Source: Azonexus hydrophilus DSM 23864
Lineage (GTDB): Bacteria; Pseudomonadota; Gammaproteobacteria; Burkholderiales; Rhodocyclaceae
Direction: 5' to 3'
Length of the DNA stretch: 64,000 nt
Assembly: GCF_000429605.1 (NCBI RefSeq)
Contig: NZ_KE386926.1
Coordinates: forward strand, 79,134 to 143,133
Below the pieces are notes generated by a model that was not told where the DNA came from, ran no database searches, and saw only the letters and a program-made list of their open reading frames with translations. This document shows positions 24,925 through 33,415 of this stretch, piece by piece. Position 1 is the stretch's first letter; the number at the start of each line of letters is the position of its first letter. The translations under genes and the position numbers were made by a program.

Positions 24925-25856
24925 TCGCCCGCAACGCGCCGGTTCGCCGCCGCGTCACCGCCGAACGCTCGCCGCTGGCCGAGCGCGCCGTCGCTGCTTA
25001 TCTCGGCCTGGCCATCGGCGACGCGCTGGGCGCCACGGTCGAATTCATGACGCCCAAGGAAATCCGCGCCCATCACGGCGTACACGAAAACATCGTCGGC
25101 GGCGGCTGGCTGCGCCTCAAGGCCGGCCAGGTCACCGACGACACGACCATGGCGCTGGCGCTCGGCGAATCCATCCTCGCTGCCGGCCGTGTCGATGCGC
25201 TGGCCGCCGCCGACGCCTTCGACGCCTGGATGCGCGCCAAGCCGGTGGACATCGGCAATACCGTGCGCCGCAACCTGGTCAGCTTCCGCAGCAGCCGCAA
25301 TCCGGAAGCCCCGGCATCCGAGCACGACGCCGGCAACGGCGCGGCGATGCGCGTGCTACCAGTGGCGCTGGCCTGCTACGGTCAACCGGCGCCCGCGGTC
25401 CGCGCCGCCAGCCGGGCGCAGGCCCATGTCACGCACCACAATCCGCTGTCCGACGCAGCCTGCGAAACCCTGGTCTTCATGGTCCAGGACTTCCTCGCCG
25501 GCCGTGACGTGATCGCGGTCGAACGCGAACGCGCCGGCGATCTGGTCCAAGCCTTCCCGATCTTCGCCTGGGACCGCAAGCACAGCGAGAACCCCAGCGG
25601 CTACGTGGTCGACACCATGCAGGCGGTTTTCCAATCGCTGTTTGCCACCGAGTGCTTCGAGGACTGCCTGATCGACATCGTCAACCGGGGCGGCGATGCC
25701 GACACCACCGGCGCCATTGCCGGCATGCTGGCCGGCGCCAGTTACGGGCTGGAGGGCATCCCGCGGCGCTGGTTGCGCGGCCTCGACGAACTGACCCGCG
25801 TCCGTTGTGAAAAGCAGGCCGAAGCGCTGATCGCGCTGGCGGAAAAGGCTGTCTGA
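24903..25856 (+). CDS. draG: DraG, dinitrogenase reductase-activating ADP-ribosylglycohydrolase
   Basis: This 317-residue dimanganese enzyme removes ADP-ribose from the modified arginine of NifH and so switches nitrogenase back on. Metal-binding blocks are GLAIGDALGATVEFM near residue 37, VTDDTTMALALGE near 78 and NRGGDADTTGAIAGMLAGA near 265. It is the last gene of the nifB operon. Its opposing partner DraT is encoded 14 kb away, beside nifH. Confidence 0.95.
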   Translation: MFWTGELIARNAPVRRRVTAERSPLAERAVAAYLGLAIGDALGATVEFMTPKEIRAHHGVHENIVGGGWLRLKAGQVTDDTTMALALGESILAAGRVDALAAADAFDAWMRAKPVDIGNTVRRNLVSFRSSRNPEAPASEHDAGNGAAMRVLPVALACYGQPAPAVRAASRAQAHVTHHNPLSDAACETLVFMVQDFLAGRDVIAVERERAGDLVQAFPIFAWDRKHSENPSGYVVDTMQAVFQSLFATECFEDCLIDIVNRGGDADTTGAIAGMLAGASYGLEGIPRRWLRGLDELTRVRCEKQAEALIALAEKAV

Positions 25857-25930
25857 CAAGCCTCTCCGGGCGTGGATGACTTTTTCCGGCGGATTGGGTA
25901 AATTCGCGCGCCGCTCACACGGGTTACGCC

Positions 25931-26515
25931 ATGGACAACGACATCCAGATTCGCCTGATTCAGGAAGACAACCGCGTTTTTCTCGACATGCCGGATACCC
26001 CGGATAACCCCTGCTTTTCCTGCGGGGCCTGTTGCCAGCATTTCCGTGTTTCCTTTTACTGCGGCGAGATCGCCGGCGGCAGCGGCGGCTTTGTCCCGGC
26101 CGAACTGGTCAGCATGATCAACCCGCTGATGGCCTGCATGAAAGGCACCGAAACCGGTGGCGCCCGTTGTATCGCCTTGCAGGGTACCATCGGCCAGCCG
26201 GGCATTGCCTGCGGCATTTATGCCAACCGGCCGACGCCTTGCCGTGAATTCCCGACCTGGCTCGACGACGGCAGTCCCAACCCCGATTGCCTACGTTTGC
26301 GCGCCAGTATTGGCTTGGCGCCGCTGCAGCCGGTAGCGCCAAGCCCACCGCACACCAGCGAACCGGTCCAGTTGAGCGACCCGCTCGCCACCCTGAGCGA
26401 ATGCCTGTCGACCTCGCCCGCACAGGCGGATACCGACTGTTGCAAACCGTTACTTGAGGGCGAGCCGGCGCCCCCTTATGCTGTGATCCATGAGCTGAAC
26501 AGACATCAGCCCTGA
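25931..26515 (+). CDS. YkgJ-family zinc/iron-chelating cysteine cluster protein
   Basis: This 194-residue protein has the YkgJ cysteine cluster, beginning PCFSCGACCQHF near residue 28 and followed by CGIYANRPTPCREFP. The family is thought to bind a metal or an Fe-S cluster, but its role is unknown. It follows draG by 74 bases in the same direction. The C-terminal 60 residues are not part of the usual domain. Confidence 0.82.
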   Translation: MDNDIQIRLIQEDNRVFLDMPDTPDNPCFSCGACCQHFRVSFYCGEIAGGSGGFVPAELVSMINPLMACMKGTETGGARCIALQGTIGQPGIACGIYANRPTPCREFPTWLDDGSPNPDCLRLRASIGLAPLQPVAPSPPHTSEPVQLSDPLATLSECLSTSPAQADTDCCKPLLEGEPAPPYAVIHELNRHQP

Positions 26516-26553
26516 CGGTCAGGCCTCCTCCCCCTCGACCCAAGACCGTCCAG

Positions 26554-26585
26554 AAAGCCTCGTACTCCCCCCGGTGCGAGGCTTT
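26554..26585. terminator. Terminator between the convergent YkgJ and LysR genes
   Basis: A perfect 9-bp stem, AAAGCCTCG/CGAGGCTTT, with a 14-base loop, is followed by TCGCCTTTT. It can serve transcripts from both sides. Confidence 0.75.
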
Positions 26586-26592
26586 CGCCTTT

Positions 26593-27435
26593 TCAGGCGA
26601 CCAGCAATGCCGTAGCCAGGGTTTTCAGGGCTGCCAGCGGCGGCGCTTCGCGCAGGCTGATCATGCCGGTCGGCACCCGGGCGATTTCCGGCGGCACCGT
26701 TTCCACGACCAGGTCGTCGGCGTGCAGCGACTGCTCGACCACCCGGCGCGGCATCAGCGTCCACCCGAGACCGACCGAAACACAGCCAAGGATGCCTTCG
26801 AGCGTGCCGAATTCCATCGCATCGCTCAGCGTATGCCCCTGGCTGCGCTGCCAGGCCAGCGCCCGCGCCCGGTAGGCGCAGCCCTCGCGGAACAGGATCA
26901 GGGGTTGCTGCAGCGGATCGCTGCCGGCGGCATGGACCTGTACCAGTTCCTCGACCACCAGTTCCTCGAACTGCAGGTCGGGATCGACCACCGGCCCGGC
27001 GATGAAGGCACAGTCGAGCTTGTGCTGGCGGACCTTGTCGGCCAGCGCCGCACTGGTGTCGGTAAACACCCGCAGTTCCATGCCCGGATGGCTGGCCCGC
27101 ACCGCCTTCAGCGCACGCGGCAGGTGCAGGGCGGCGAAGGTTTCCATGGCGCCGATGCGCAACTCGCCGGTGCTCTCGCCGACCTGGCGCACCGCCGCCG
27201 TCGTCTGCCGCTCCAGCATCAGCATGCGCCGTGTGTAGTCGAGCAGCACGCGCCCCGGCGGTGCCAGCTCCAGCCCGCGTCCCTTGCGGAAGAACAGTTC
27301 GGCCCCCAACTCTTCCTCCAGCCGGCGGATGCGCGTGGTGACGTTCGATTGCACCGTGTTCAGCTTGCGCGACGCAGCCAGGATGCCGCCTTCTTCGACC
27401 ACCGCCTGAAAGGTTCTGAGCGCGACCAGTTCCAT
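26593..27435 (-). CDS. LysR-family transcriptional regulator
   Basis: The 280-residue protein has a LysR N-terminal helix-turn-helix (FQAVVEEGGILAASRKLNTV, QSNVTTRIRRLEEELGAELF) and a substrate-binding domain from residue 90. The start at 27435 is supported by GGAG six bases upstream. It is divergent from the MFS gene, with a 94-base gap, and so probably controls it. Confidence 0.9.
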   Translation of the reverse strand: MELVALRTFQAVVEEGGILAASRKLNTVQSNVTTRIRRLEEELGAELFFRKGRGLELAPPGRVLLDYTRRMLMLERQTTAAVRQVGESTGELRIGAMETFAALHLPRALKAVRASHPGMELRVFTDTSAALADKVRQHKLDCAFIAGPVVDPDLQFEELVVEELVQVHAAGSDPLQQPLILFREGCAYRARALAWQRSQGHTLSDAMEFGTLEGILGCVSVGLGWTLMPRRVVEQSLHADDLVVETVPPEIARVPTGMISLREAPPLAALKTLATALLVA

Positions 27436-27529
27436 AACCATCTCCAATAACGAACGATTCGTTCTTGATAAATCAATTGTTGAGATAGCTTAGCCCGTTT
27501 ATCGTTGTCGCACCAACAGGAGACAAAAA

Positions 27530-28732
27530 ATGAACGAACAACGAGAACGGCTCAAGGTACTGGGCGCGGGGATTTTCAGCCTACTGCTGGCGATGGGCGT
27601 CGCCCGCTTCGCCTACACGCCGCTGCTGCCGCTGATGCAGCAGCAGGCCGGCCTGGGCATCGCCGACGCCGGCTGGCTGGCGGCGATCAATTACGGCGGC
27701 TACCTGTGCGGCGCCCTGCTCGCCTCTCTGGTCAGCGACCTGGTGCTCAAGGACAAGCTGTACCGGATCGGCATGATCCTGGCCATTGCCAGCACGGCGA
27801 TGATGGGGCTGAGCACCGATCCAACAGTGTGGGCGATTTCCCGCTTCGTCGCCGGCCTGAGCAGCGCGGCGGCGATGCTGTTCGGCACCGGGCTGATCCT
27901 CAACTGGCTGATCCGCCACCAGCATCGCAGCGAACTGGGCATCCACTTCGCCGGCATCGGGCTCGGCATTGCCGGCTGTGCCGCTGCCGTGGCGTTGATG
28001 CAGCAATGGCTGGACTGGCGCGAGCAGTGGTTCGCGCTGACCGCCCTCGGCTGCCTGCTCGCCATCCCGGCACTGCGCTGGCTGCCGGCACCGGACACCA
28101 GCGGCCTGACCCGCAGCGGCGAGAAGCTCGAGGACAACCCGCCGTCGCCGCTGTTCATGCGTCTGTTCATGGCCGCCTACTTCTGCGCCGGGGTCGGCTA
28201 CGTGGTCAGCGCCACCTTCATCGTCGCCATCGTCGACCGCCTGCCCGGCATGGCCGGCCAGGGCACGCTGGTCTTCCTCGCGCTCGGCGTCGGCGCCGCA
28301 CCGGCCTGCATCGTCTGGGACCTGATCGCGCGGCGCATCGGCGACCTCAACGCACTGATCGCAGCCGCCGTGCTGCAGATCGCCGGCATCCTGCTGCCGC
28401 TGGCCGGCGGTCTGCCGGCGGCGCTGGCCGGAGCGATGCTGTTCGGCGGCACCTTCATCGGCATGGTCAGCCTGGTGCTGACCATGGCCGGCCGCTACTA
28501 CCCGACCCGCCCGGCCAAGATGATGGGCAAGATGACCGTTTCCTACGGCGTCGCCCAGATCCTGGCGCCGGCCATCACCGGCTGGCTGGCCGCCGGCCGT
28601 GCCGGCGACTACGCGGTCGGCCTCTACATGGCGGCCGGGGTGATGCTGGTCGGCAGCGTATTGTTGCTGGTGCTGAAGGTGGTGCAACGGCGGGAAGCGA
28701 ATGCGCAGGCAACACTCTGCCCGCAGAACTGA
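27530..28732 (+). CDS. MFS transporter, YbfB/YjiJ family
   Basis: This 400-residue inner-membrane protein has 12 hydrophobic segments and the family start FSLLLAMGVARFAYTPLLPL. YbfB/YjiJ proteins are MFS members with unknown, possibly drug or metabolite, substrates. It is preceded by CAGGAGA and is divergent from a LysR gene. Confidence 0.88.
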   Translation: MNEQRERLKVLGAGIFSLLLAMGVARFAYTPLLPLMQQQAGLGIADAGWLAAINYGGYLCGALLASLVSDLVLKDKLYRIGMILAIASTAMMGLSTDPTVWAISRFVAGLSSAAAMLFGTGLILNWLIRHQHRSELGIHFAGIGLGIAGCAAAVALMQQWLDWREQWFALTALGCLLAIPALRWLPAPDTSGLTRSGEKLEDNPPSPLFMRLFMAAYFCAGVGYVVSATFIVAIVDRLPGMAGQGTLVFLALGVGAAPACIVWDLIARRIGDLNALIAAAVLQIAGILLPLAGGLPAALAGAMLFGGTFIGMVSLVLTMAGRYYPTRPAKMMGKMTVSYGVAQILAPAITGWLAAGRAGDYAVGLYMAAGVMLVGSVLLLVLKVVQRREANAQATLCPQN

Positions 28733-28735
28733 GTT

Positions 28736-29119
28736 TCAGGCCGTACCCGACGCTTTCAAGCGCGCCGCCAGCGCGGCATCCATGGTTGCCAGATGGGTGG
28801 CGAACCAGGCGGGCAGGCCGCGCGCGTAATCGCGGGCCGATTTCAGACGGCCGGCGGCAACGCTGCGGCCGAAATGCGCCAGTTCGCCAAGCACGCGCAA
28901 ATGCTCGCTGTTGTGCTCGCCGATGGCGGGAAAACGGCAGGCTTTCATCAGCCTGCCTTCGTGCTCGAAATGCGCGCGGGTGTGTTCGACCAGTTGCGAA
29001 AACACGGCCGGGAATTCGTCATCCGAGGCTAGCTGCAAGGTTTCGACCAGGGTGATGAATTCCCGGTGGGTGGCGTCCATATCCGCCACCCCGAGCGCCA
29101 GACGCTCATCCCAGGGCAT
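28736..29119 (-). CDS. Bacteriohemerythrin
   Basis: This 127-residue four-helix protein binds a diiron site for oxygen. Ligands are visible in MDATHREF near residue 18, EHTRAHFEHEGRLM near 47-55, EHNSEH near 70 and FATHLATMD near 110. Hemerythrins carry or sense oxygen and can protect oxygen-labile enzymes. Its ATG overlaps the stop of the upstream unknown gene (TGATG), so it should share that gene's NifA/sigma-54 promoter and be made during nitrogen fixation. Confidence 0.87.
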   Translation of the reverse strand: MPWDERLALGVADMDATHREFITLVETLQLASDDEFPAVFSQLVEHTRAHFEHEGRLMKACRFPAIGEHNSEHLRVLGELAHFGRSVAAGRLKSARDYARGLPAWFATHLATMDAALAARLKASGTA

Positions 29120-29676
29120 CAGACGGCGCCGTGGTTTTCGCGCTTGTTGGCATTGGTCTTGCCCATCGCTTCCTCGATCGTCGCGGCCGGGTACTTGAAG
29201 ACGTGGCTCTTGAGTTCCTCGTACACCTTCACCACCTTGTCGGCAGCACTCATGCCCTTGAAATCGCCCTTTTCCAGGCCGAGGACTTCGCACATCTCGT
29301 TCCACACCATGCCCTGGACCATGGGAATGCAGACGACCGAGGCGCCGTTGACGTTGGCGATGAAGGGATTGTCGATGTTAACGGTGTACAGCACGACCAG
29401 ACTGCCCGGCTTGATGTCGGCACCGTACTTGTCCAGCAGCGCCGGGAAGAACTGCAGTTCATCGATGGAACCGGCCAGCAGCTTGAGTTCGTCGCCGGCC
29501 GTGAGGACGATGGCCTGCTTCATGACTTCGACCGGCGGCTTGCGGCGGCCCTGGGCGTCGGCAATTTCGCCTTCCTTCAAGACCAGTTCGCCGCGGTAGG
29601 CGACCCAGCCGGCTTCGCTGGCGGCTTCCTTGAAATTGGCGTTGAAGAACAGCGATTCGTAGCGATCCATCAGCAT
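29119..29676 (-). CDS. Unknown protein in the NifA regulon
   Basis: I do not recognise this 185-residue protein. It begins MLMDRYESLFFNANFKEAASE, has no signal peptide, membrane helix or cysteine cluster, and is mixed alpha/beta in look, with a lysine-rich C-terminal region. The ATG at 29676 follows GGAAGGAAA. It is translationally coupled to a bacteriohemerythrin gene, and a NifA site and a sigma-54 promoter lie just upstream, so it should act in nitrogen fixation, perhaps in oxygen protection. Confidence 0.75.
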   Translation of the reverse strand: MLMDRYESLFFNANFKEAASEAGWVAYRGELVLKEGEIADAQGRRKPPVEVMKQAIVLTAGDELKLLAGSIDELQFFPALLDKYGADIKPGSLVVLYTVNIDNPFIANVNGASVVCIPMVQGMVWNEMCEVLGLEKGDFKGMSAADKVVKVYEELKSHVFKYPAATIEEAMGKTNANKRENHGAV

Positions 29677-29724
29677 TTTGCTTTTTCCTTCCCTGAGTTG
29701 AAATATTGTTGGCAGCAGGTAGTT

Positions 29725-29740
29725 AGCAATTTCCTTGCCT
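29725..29740 (-). promoter_or_regulatory. Sigma-54 promoter of the unknown-protein/bacteriohemerythrin operon
   Basis: On the minus strand AGGCAA-GGAAA-TTGCT keeps the invariant GG-N10-GC and a perfect -12 box. It lies 48 bases before the start codon at 29676. Confidence 0.7.
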
Positions 29741-29790
29741 TCGCCGGAATCCAGCAACCACGCGGAATCGGCACGATGCGCGACGGCGAA

Positions 29791-29806
29791 TGTCGGATTC
29801 CGGACA
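29791..29806. promoter_or_regulatory. NifA upstream activator site (unknown protein/hemerythrin)
   Basis: TGT-CGGATTCCGG-ACA fits TGT-N10-ACA, is nearly palindromic throughout, and lies 50 bases upstream of the sigma-54 promoter. The rest of the 298-base gap up to 29975 holds only a possible short reading frame. Confidence 0.75.
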
Positions 29807-29904
29807 ATGCCGATGTCGGCATTCGCGGAAGTTCCTGGCGACAAATCCGCAAGACAAAGTGCATAATCGCCTTCAATACACATCGGACAGCAAACCGGCC
29901 TTTC

Positions 29905-29979
29905 ATGAAACGCTGCGCCTTGCTCCTTCTACTGGTGACCGGACTGCCTGCCAGCCGGGTAACGTCGCCACGCCGATGA
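29905..29979 (+). CDS. Possible 24-residue leader peptide before the GGDEF/EAL gene
   Basis: The frame ATG at 29905 encodes MKRCALLLLLVTGLPAS and seven further residues, then stops at a TGA that overlaps the next ATG (ATGA). It looks like a signal peptide with nothing behind it. It could be a coupling leader or the leftover N-terminus of a deleted periplasmic protein. Confidence 0.3.
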   Translation: MKRCALLLLLVTGLPASRVTSPRR

Positions 29980-32363
29980 AAACCGTCTTCTTCCGCGACG
30001 GCATCCTGCTCCGCTCCATCCTCGTGACCATCCTGGCCTTCTGCCTGGTCGGGGTGTTGACCGTGGCCTACACCATGCAGTCGGCACGCGCCCAGGCCGA
30101 AGCGGCGTCCCGGGAACGCGTCGAGCAGTTGCTCGATACGGTGCAACGCACGCTGCAGGTTGCCGGCTTCGTCAAGGACCGGGAGCTGGCCCGCGAGGTC
30201 GCCGAGGGGCTGCTCAGCAATCCGGTGGTCCTGCGCGTGACCATCAGCGAGAACGGCAACCTGCTGGTCGACCTGGTGCGCCAGGGTCTGCTGCTGTCCG
30301 GGGAAAGGCAGGCCGGGGACATGGTCCGAGCCATCCACTCACCCTTCGTCGACGGCGAAATCATCGGCGAGATCCGCCTGACGCCCGACCCGGACGTCAT
30401 CGAACACCACATCCGGGACGAAATTATCGACCGGACCTGGCAACTGGTCTGGCAACTGGCCCTGATCTCGGGGGTCATGGTGGTCACCCTGCTGGCTTTC
30501 GTGATTCACCCGATCAGTACCATTTCCCGCGAACTGCACCAGATGAATCCGACCGCCGGCGACCGGTTGAAAATTCCGCCCGGCCACGCCAAGACGGAAA
30601 TCGGACGGCTGGTGACCGATGTCAATGCGCTGGCCGCAGACCTGGTCCGCACCCTCGACGAGGAACATGCCCTGCGTTTGCAGCAGGAGCTCGACGAACA
30701 GAAGTATCACGCCATTTTCGACAATGCCGAGAGCGGCATCTTCCTGATCGGACGCAATGGCCGCGTCGCCTCCTGGAACCCGGCGCTGGCGCGCCTGCTG
30801 GGAATAGCCCGCGCCGATGAATTCGCCGGCGAACTGATCCTGCTCGATCTACCCTGGTCCGAACCGACGGCCATCGCCATGCTGATCGAAAAGGTTTTCG
30901 TTACCGGCGAATCCGCCAAGCGCGATCTCATGCTGCAACGGCCGGACCGCACGCATTTCTGGCTCAACATCATGCTCACCCCGGTCGGCGGCGATCTCCT
31001 CCAGGGGGTCGCCCACGATGTTTCGGCGCTCAAGGAAGCCGAGGCCGAAGCCAAACGACAGGCAATGACCGACCCGCTGACCGGCCTGGCCAACCGTGCC
31101 AGCCTCGAACATCTGCTGGGCGCGCGGATTCGCCAGCATCACCAGCAGACCAACCCCAGTTTCACGCTGCTGCATGTCGATCTCGACAATTTCCGCCAGA
31201 TCACCGAGGGCATCGGCGTTCCGGCCGGTGACGCCATCCTGCGCATGGTCGCCGCCCGACTGGGCGCCCAGGTCAAGGGCAACGACACGCTGGCCCGGCT
31301 GTCCGGCGACATCTTTGCCATCGTCCTGCAGAACCTCAGCAACGACGAAACCATCGGCAAGGTCGTCGATCGACTCATGCTCAGCCTGCGCCAGCCCTAT
31401 CTGCTGGAAGGTTCGCCGATCCAGCTGACCGCCAGCATCGGCATCACCTTGTTCCCGCACGATGCGACCGACGCCCCCAGTCTCCTGCGCAATGCCGAAC
31501 TGGCCTGCGACAAGGCCAAGAATGCCGGCGGCAACCAGTCGGCTTTTTTCGCGCCGAACCTGGCCGAAGCCGCCGAACAGCGGCGACACCTGGAAAACGA
31601 CCTGCGCCAGGCGGTGGACAGGGGACAGTTCGAGCTGTACTGCCAGCCCATCGCCGACCTGTCCAGTCGTCGCGTCACCGGTGCCGAGGGCTTGATCCGC
31701 TGGCGCCACCCGGAGCGCGGCCTGGTGCCGCCCGACCGTTTCATCCCGATTGCCGAGCAGACCGGCCTGATCAACGAAATCGGCCTGTGGGTCATCGAAA
31801 CCGCCTGCCGGCAGTTGGCCGGATGGCGGGCGGCGGGCATTTCCTGCTACCTGTCGGTCAATGTCTCCGGCCGCCAGATTCCCGGCGGTCTGCCGCCGGC
31901 CGCCATTGCCGAGGCCATGCAGCGCCACGGCGTGTCGCCGGACAGCCTGGTTCTGGAAATCACCGAGGGCGTCCTGCTCAACAACATCGGCGAAGCCCAG
32001 GCCTGGCTGCAGGCGATCAAGCAACTCGGGCTGCGCGTGTACCTCGACGATTTCGGCACCGGCTATTCGTCGCTCTCCTATCTCAAGCGCTTCCCGCTCG
32101 ATACGCTGAAGATCGACCGCTCCTTCATCCAGGACATGCAGCCCGGCAACAGTGAATGCTCACTGGTCGAGGCCATTGTCGCCATGGCGCGCAGCCTGGG
32201 ACTCAAGGTCGTTGCCGAGGGCGTGGAAACCACGGAACAACTGGGCATGCTGGCCCGCATGGGCTGCCACCACGCCCAGGGCTATCTTCTGGCCCGTCCG
32301 CTGCCGCCGGCAGAATTCCCCGAAGCGCTGCGGGAAATCGACTGCCGGCTGACGCAAACCTGA
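29976..32363 (+). CDS. Membrane GGDEF/EAL protein, probable c-di-GMP phosphodiesterase
   Basis: The 795-residue protein has helices near residues 12-32 and 150-172 flanking a periplasmic sensor, then a HAMP-like part, a PAS domain (about 240-350), a GGDEF domain (355-520) and an EAL domain (530-785). The GGDEF signature is degenerate (RLSGDIFA), so cyclase activity is unlikely. The EAL domain reads EGLIRW in place of EALLRW but keeps EITEG, DDFGTGYSSLSYLK, KIDRSFI and EGVET, so c-di-GMP hydrolysis is probable. It ends one base from the convergent SIR2-like gene. Confidence 0.88.
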   Translation: MKTVFFRDGILLRSILVTILAFCLVGVLTVAYTMQSARAQAEAASRERVEQLLDTVQRTLQVAGFVKDRELAREVAEGLLSNPVVLRVTISENGNLLVDLVRQGLLLSGERQAGDMVRAIHSPFVDGEIIGEIRLTPDPDVIEHHIRDEIIDRTWQLVWQLALISGVMVVTLLAFVIHPISTISRELHQMNPTAGDRLKIPPGHAKTEIGRLVTDVNALAADLVRTLDEEHALRLQQELDEQKYHAIFDNAESGIFLIGRNGRVASWNPALARLLGIARADEFAGELILLDLPWSEPTAIAMLIEKVFVTGESAKRDLMLQRPDRTHFWLNIMLTPVGGDLLQGVAHDVSALKEAEAEAKRQAMTDPLTGLANRASLEHLLGARIRQHHQQTNPSFTLLHVDLDNFRQITEGIGVPAGDAILRMVAARLGAQVKGNDTLARLSGDIFAIVLQNLSNDETIGKVVDRLMLSLRQPYLLEGSPIQLTASIGITLFPHDATDAPSLLRNAELACDKAKNAGGNQSAFFAPNLAEAAEQRRHLENDLRQAVDRGQFELYCQPIADLSSRRVTGAEGLIRWRHPERGLVPPDRFIPIAEQTGLINEIGLWVIETACRQLAGWRAAGISCYLSVNVSGRQIPGGLPPAAIAEAMQRHGVSPDSLVLEITEGVLLNNIGEAQAWLQAIKQLGLRVYLDDFGTGYSSLSYLKRFPLDTLKIDRSFIQDMQPGNSECSLVEAIVAMARSLGLKVVAEGVETTEQLGMLARMGCHHAQGYLLARPLPPAEFPEALREIDCRLTQT

Positions 32364-32364
32364 T

Positions 32365-33201
32365 TCAGGCCGGCACCGCCGCGCCGATGAACTCGAAGAT
32401 GTCGCCGTCGATGATTTCGAGACCGATCTTCTTGCAATAGCGCTGCTCCTTGGCCGTCGGTTCAGTGATGAACACCCAGCCGGCCGGCTGGGCGGCGGAG
32501 TAGATCATGTCGGCCATGACCATGCGTTCGGTGTCGCGGTTCAGACGCATGCCCATCAGCAGGTACTGCTTGCCCTTGCGCAGTTCCTTGACCTCGGGCG
32601 GAATCGAGAAACCGCCCATCAGCTCGGTGATGAAATCGACGTAGTCGGCATCCGAGGCGATGTAGTCGCCTTCCGGCAAGGGCGTGCCCATGGGCTTGAA
32701 CAGGATGGGCTGCCCCGGCGCGATGTGCTCGACCCGCCGGTAGCTGCTGCCGTCCCAGGAAAAGATCTTGTAGCGGAAGGCCGTCCCGGCGATCCGGGCG
32801 ATGCCGACGATCAGCGTATGCGGCACGTCGGCGTAGGAGGCCTGCAACTGGGTGTCGCGATTGATGTCGATGACGTAGGCCGGCGCAATCGTCTTCAGCC
32901 AGTCATGCACGGCCGCCCGCGTCCATTGGGTGTCGCCATAGGTCTTGTTCAGGAAACGGGTGACGGCGCTGCGTCCGCGCTTGAGTTCGACATTCATCGC
33001 CGCCCGGGGGAATTCGTACATCAGCTTGGGCGCCATCGGCTTGCCGCCGTTCATGGCAATGATCAGGGAGTCGCTGTCGGCGGGGATCGGCGCACCGCTG
33101 GCGGCATCCCTGACATCGGCGAGCACACCCGGTCCGAGGTAGGGAACGATACTGCCGTCGCGCAGGCCGGCCAGCAATTTTTCACGCAGTTCGGGGGTCA
33201 T
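32365..33201 (-). CDS. SIR2-like protein in the NifA regulon
   Basis: This 278-residue protein has near its N-terminus DGSIVPYLGPGVL, which resembles the nucleotide-binding GAGxS loop of SIR2-type domains with proline in place of alanine. No zinc-finger cysteines are present, so it is unlike classical deacetylases. SIR2-like proteins can cleave NAD. Here the neighbours are nif genes and a NifA/sigma-54 control region, and the NAD-using enzyme DraT is encoded 6 kb away. The function is unknown. The start is taken as ATG 33201; GTG 33228 is possible. Confidence 0.65.
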   Translation of the reverse strand: MTPELREKLLAGLRDGSIVPYLGPGVLADVRDAASGAPIPADSDSLIIAMNGGKPMAPKLMYEFPRAAMNVELKRGRSAVTRFLNKTYGDTQWTRAAVHDWLKTIAPAYVIDINRDTQLQASYADVPHTLIVGIARIAGTAFRYKIFSWDGSSYRRVEHIAPGQPILFKPMGTPLPEGDYIASDADYVDFITELMGGFSIPPEVKELRKGKQYLLMGMRLNRDTERMVMADMIYSAAQPAGWVFITEPTAKEQRYCKKIGLEIIDGDIFEFIGAAVPA

Positions 33202-33235
33202 GGTTTTTCTCTTGAGTTGGGTCGACACCGATCAA

Positions 33236-33251
33236 TGCAAAATCCAGGCCC
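33236..33251 (-). promoter_or_regulatory. Candidate sigma-54 promoter of the SIR2-like gene
   Basis: On the minus strand GGGCCT-GGATT-TTGCA keeps GG-N10-GC and a perfect -12 box, but the -24 box deviates (GGGCCT for TGGCAC). It lies 34 bases before ATG 33201. Confidence 0.6.
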
Positions 33252-33301
33252 ATCCGCAATCGACCGTATACCGTCAATCGCCTTTTTGCCCCCGTGTGAC
33301 A

Positions 33302-33317
33302 TGTCGGATTTGTGACA
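33302..33317. promoter_or_regulatory. NifA upstream activator site (SIR2-like gene)
   Basis: TGT-CGGATTTGTG-ACA fits the NifA consensus and lies 50 bases upstream of the sigma-54 candidate, the same distance as at the hemerythrin operon. No sigma-54 box faces the forward HD-GYP gene. Confidence 0.72.
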
Positions 33318-33415
33318 GCGAACAGCGTTGGACAAACCAGGGGCATAAGTGCAAACTAGCCAAAAATTTATTAATGACCAAGAATTAATAAAAATAACAA
33401 TCGAAGCAAATTCAT

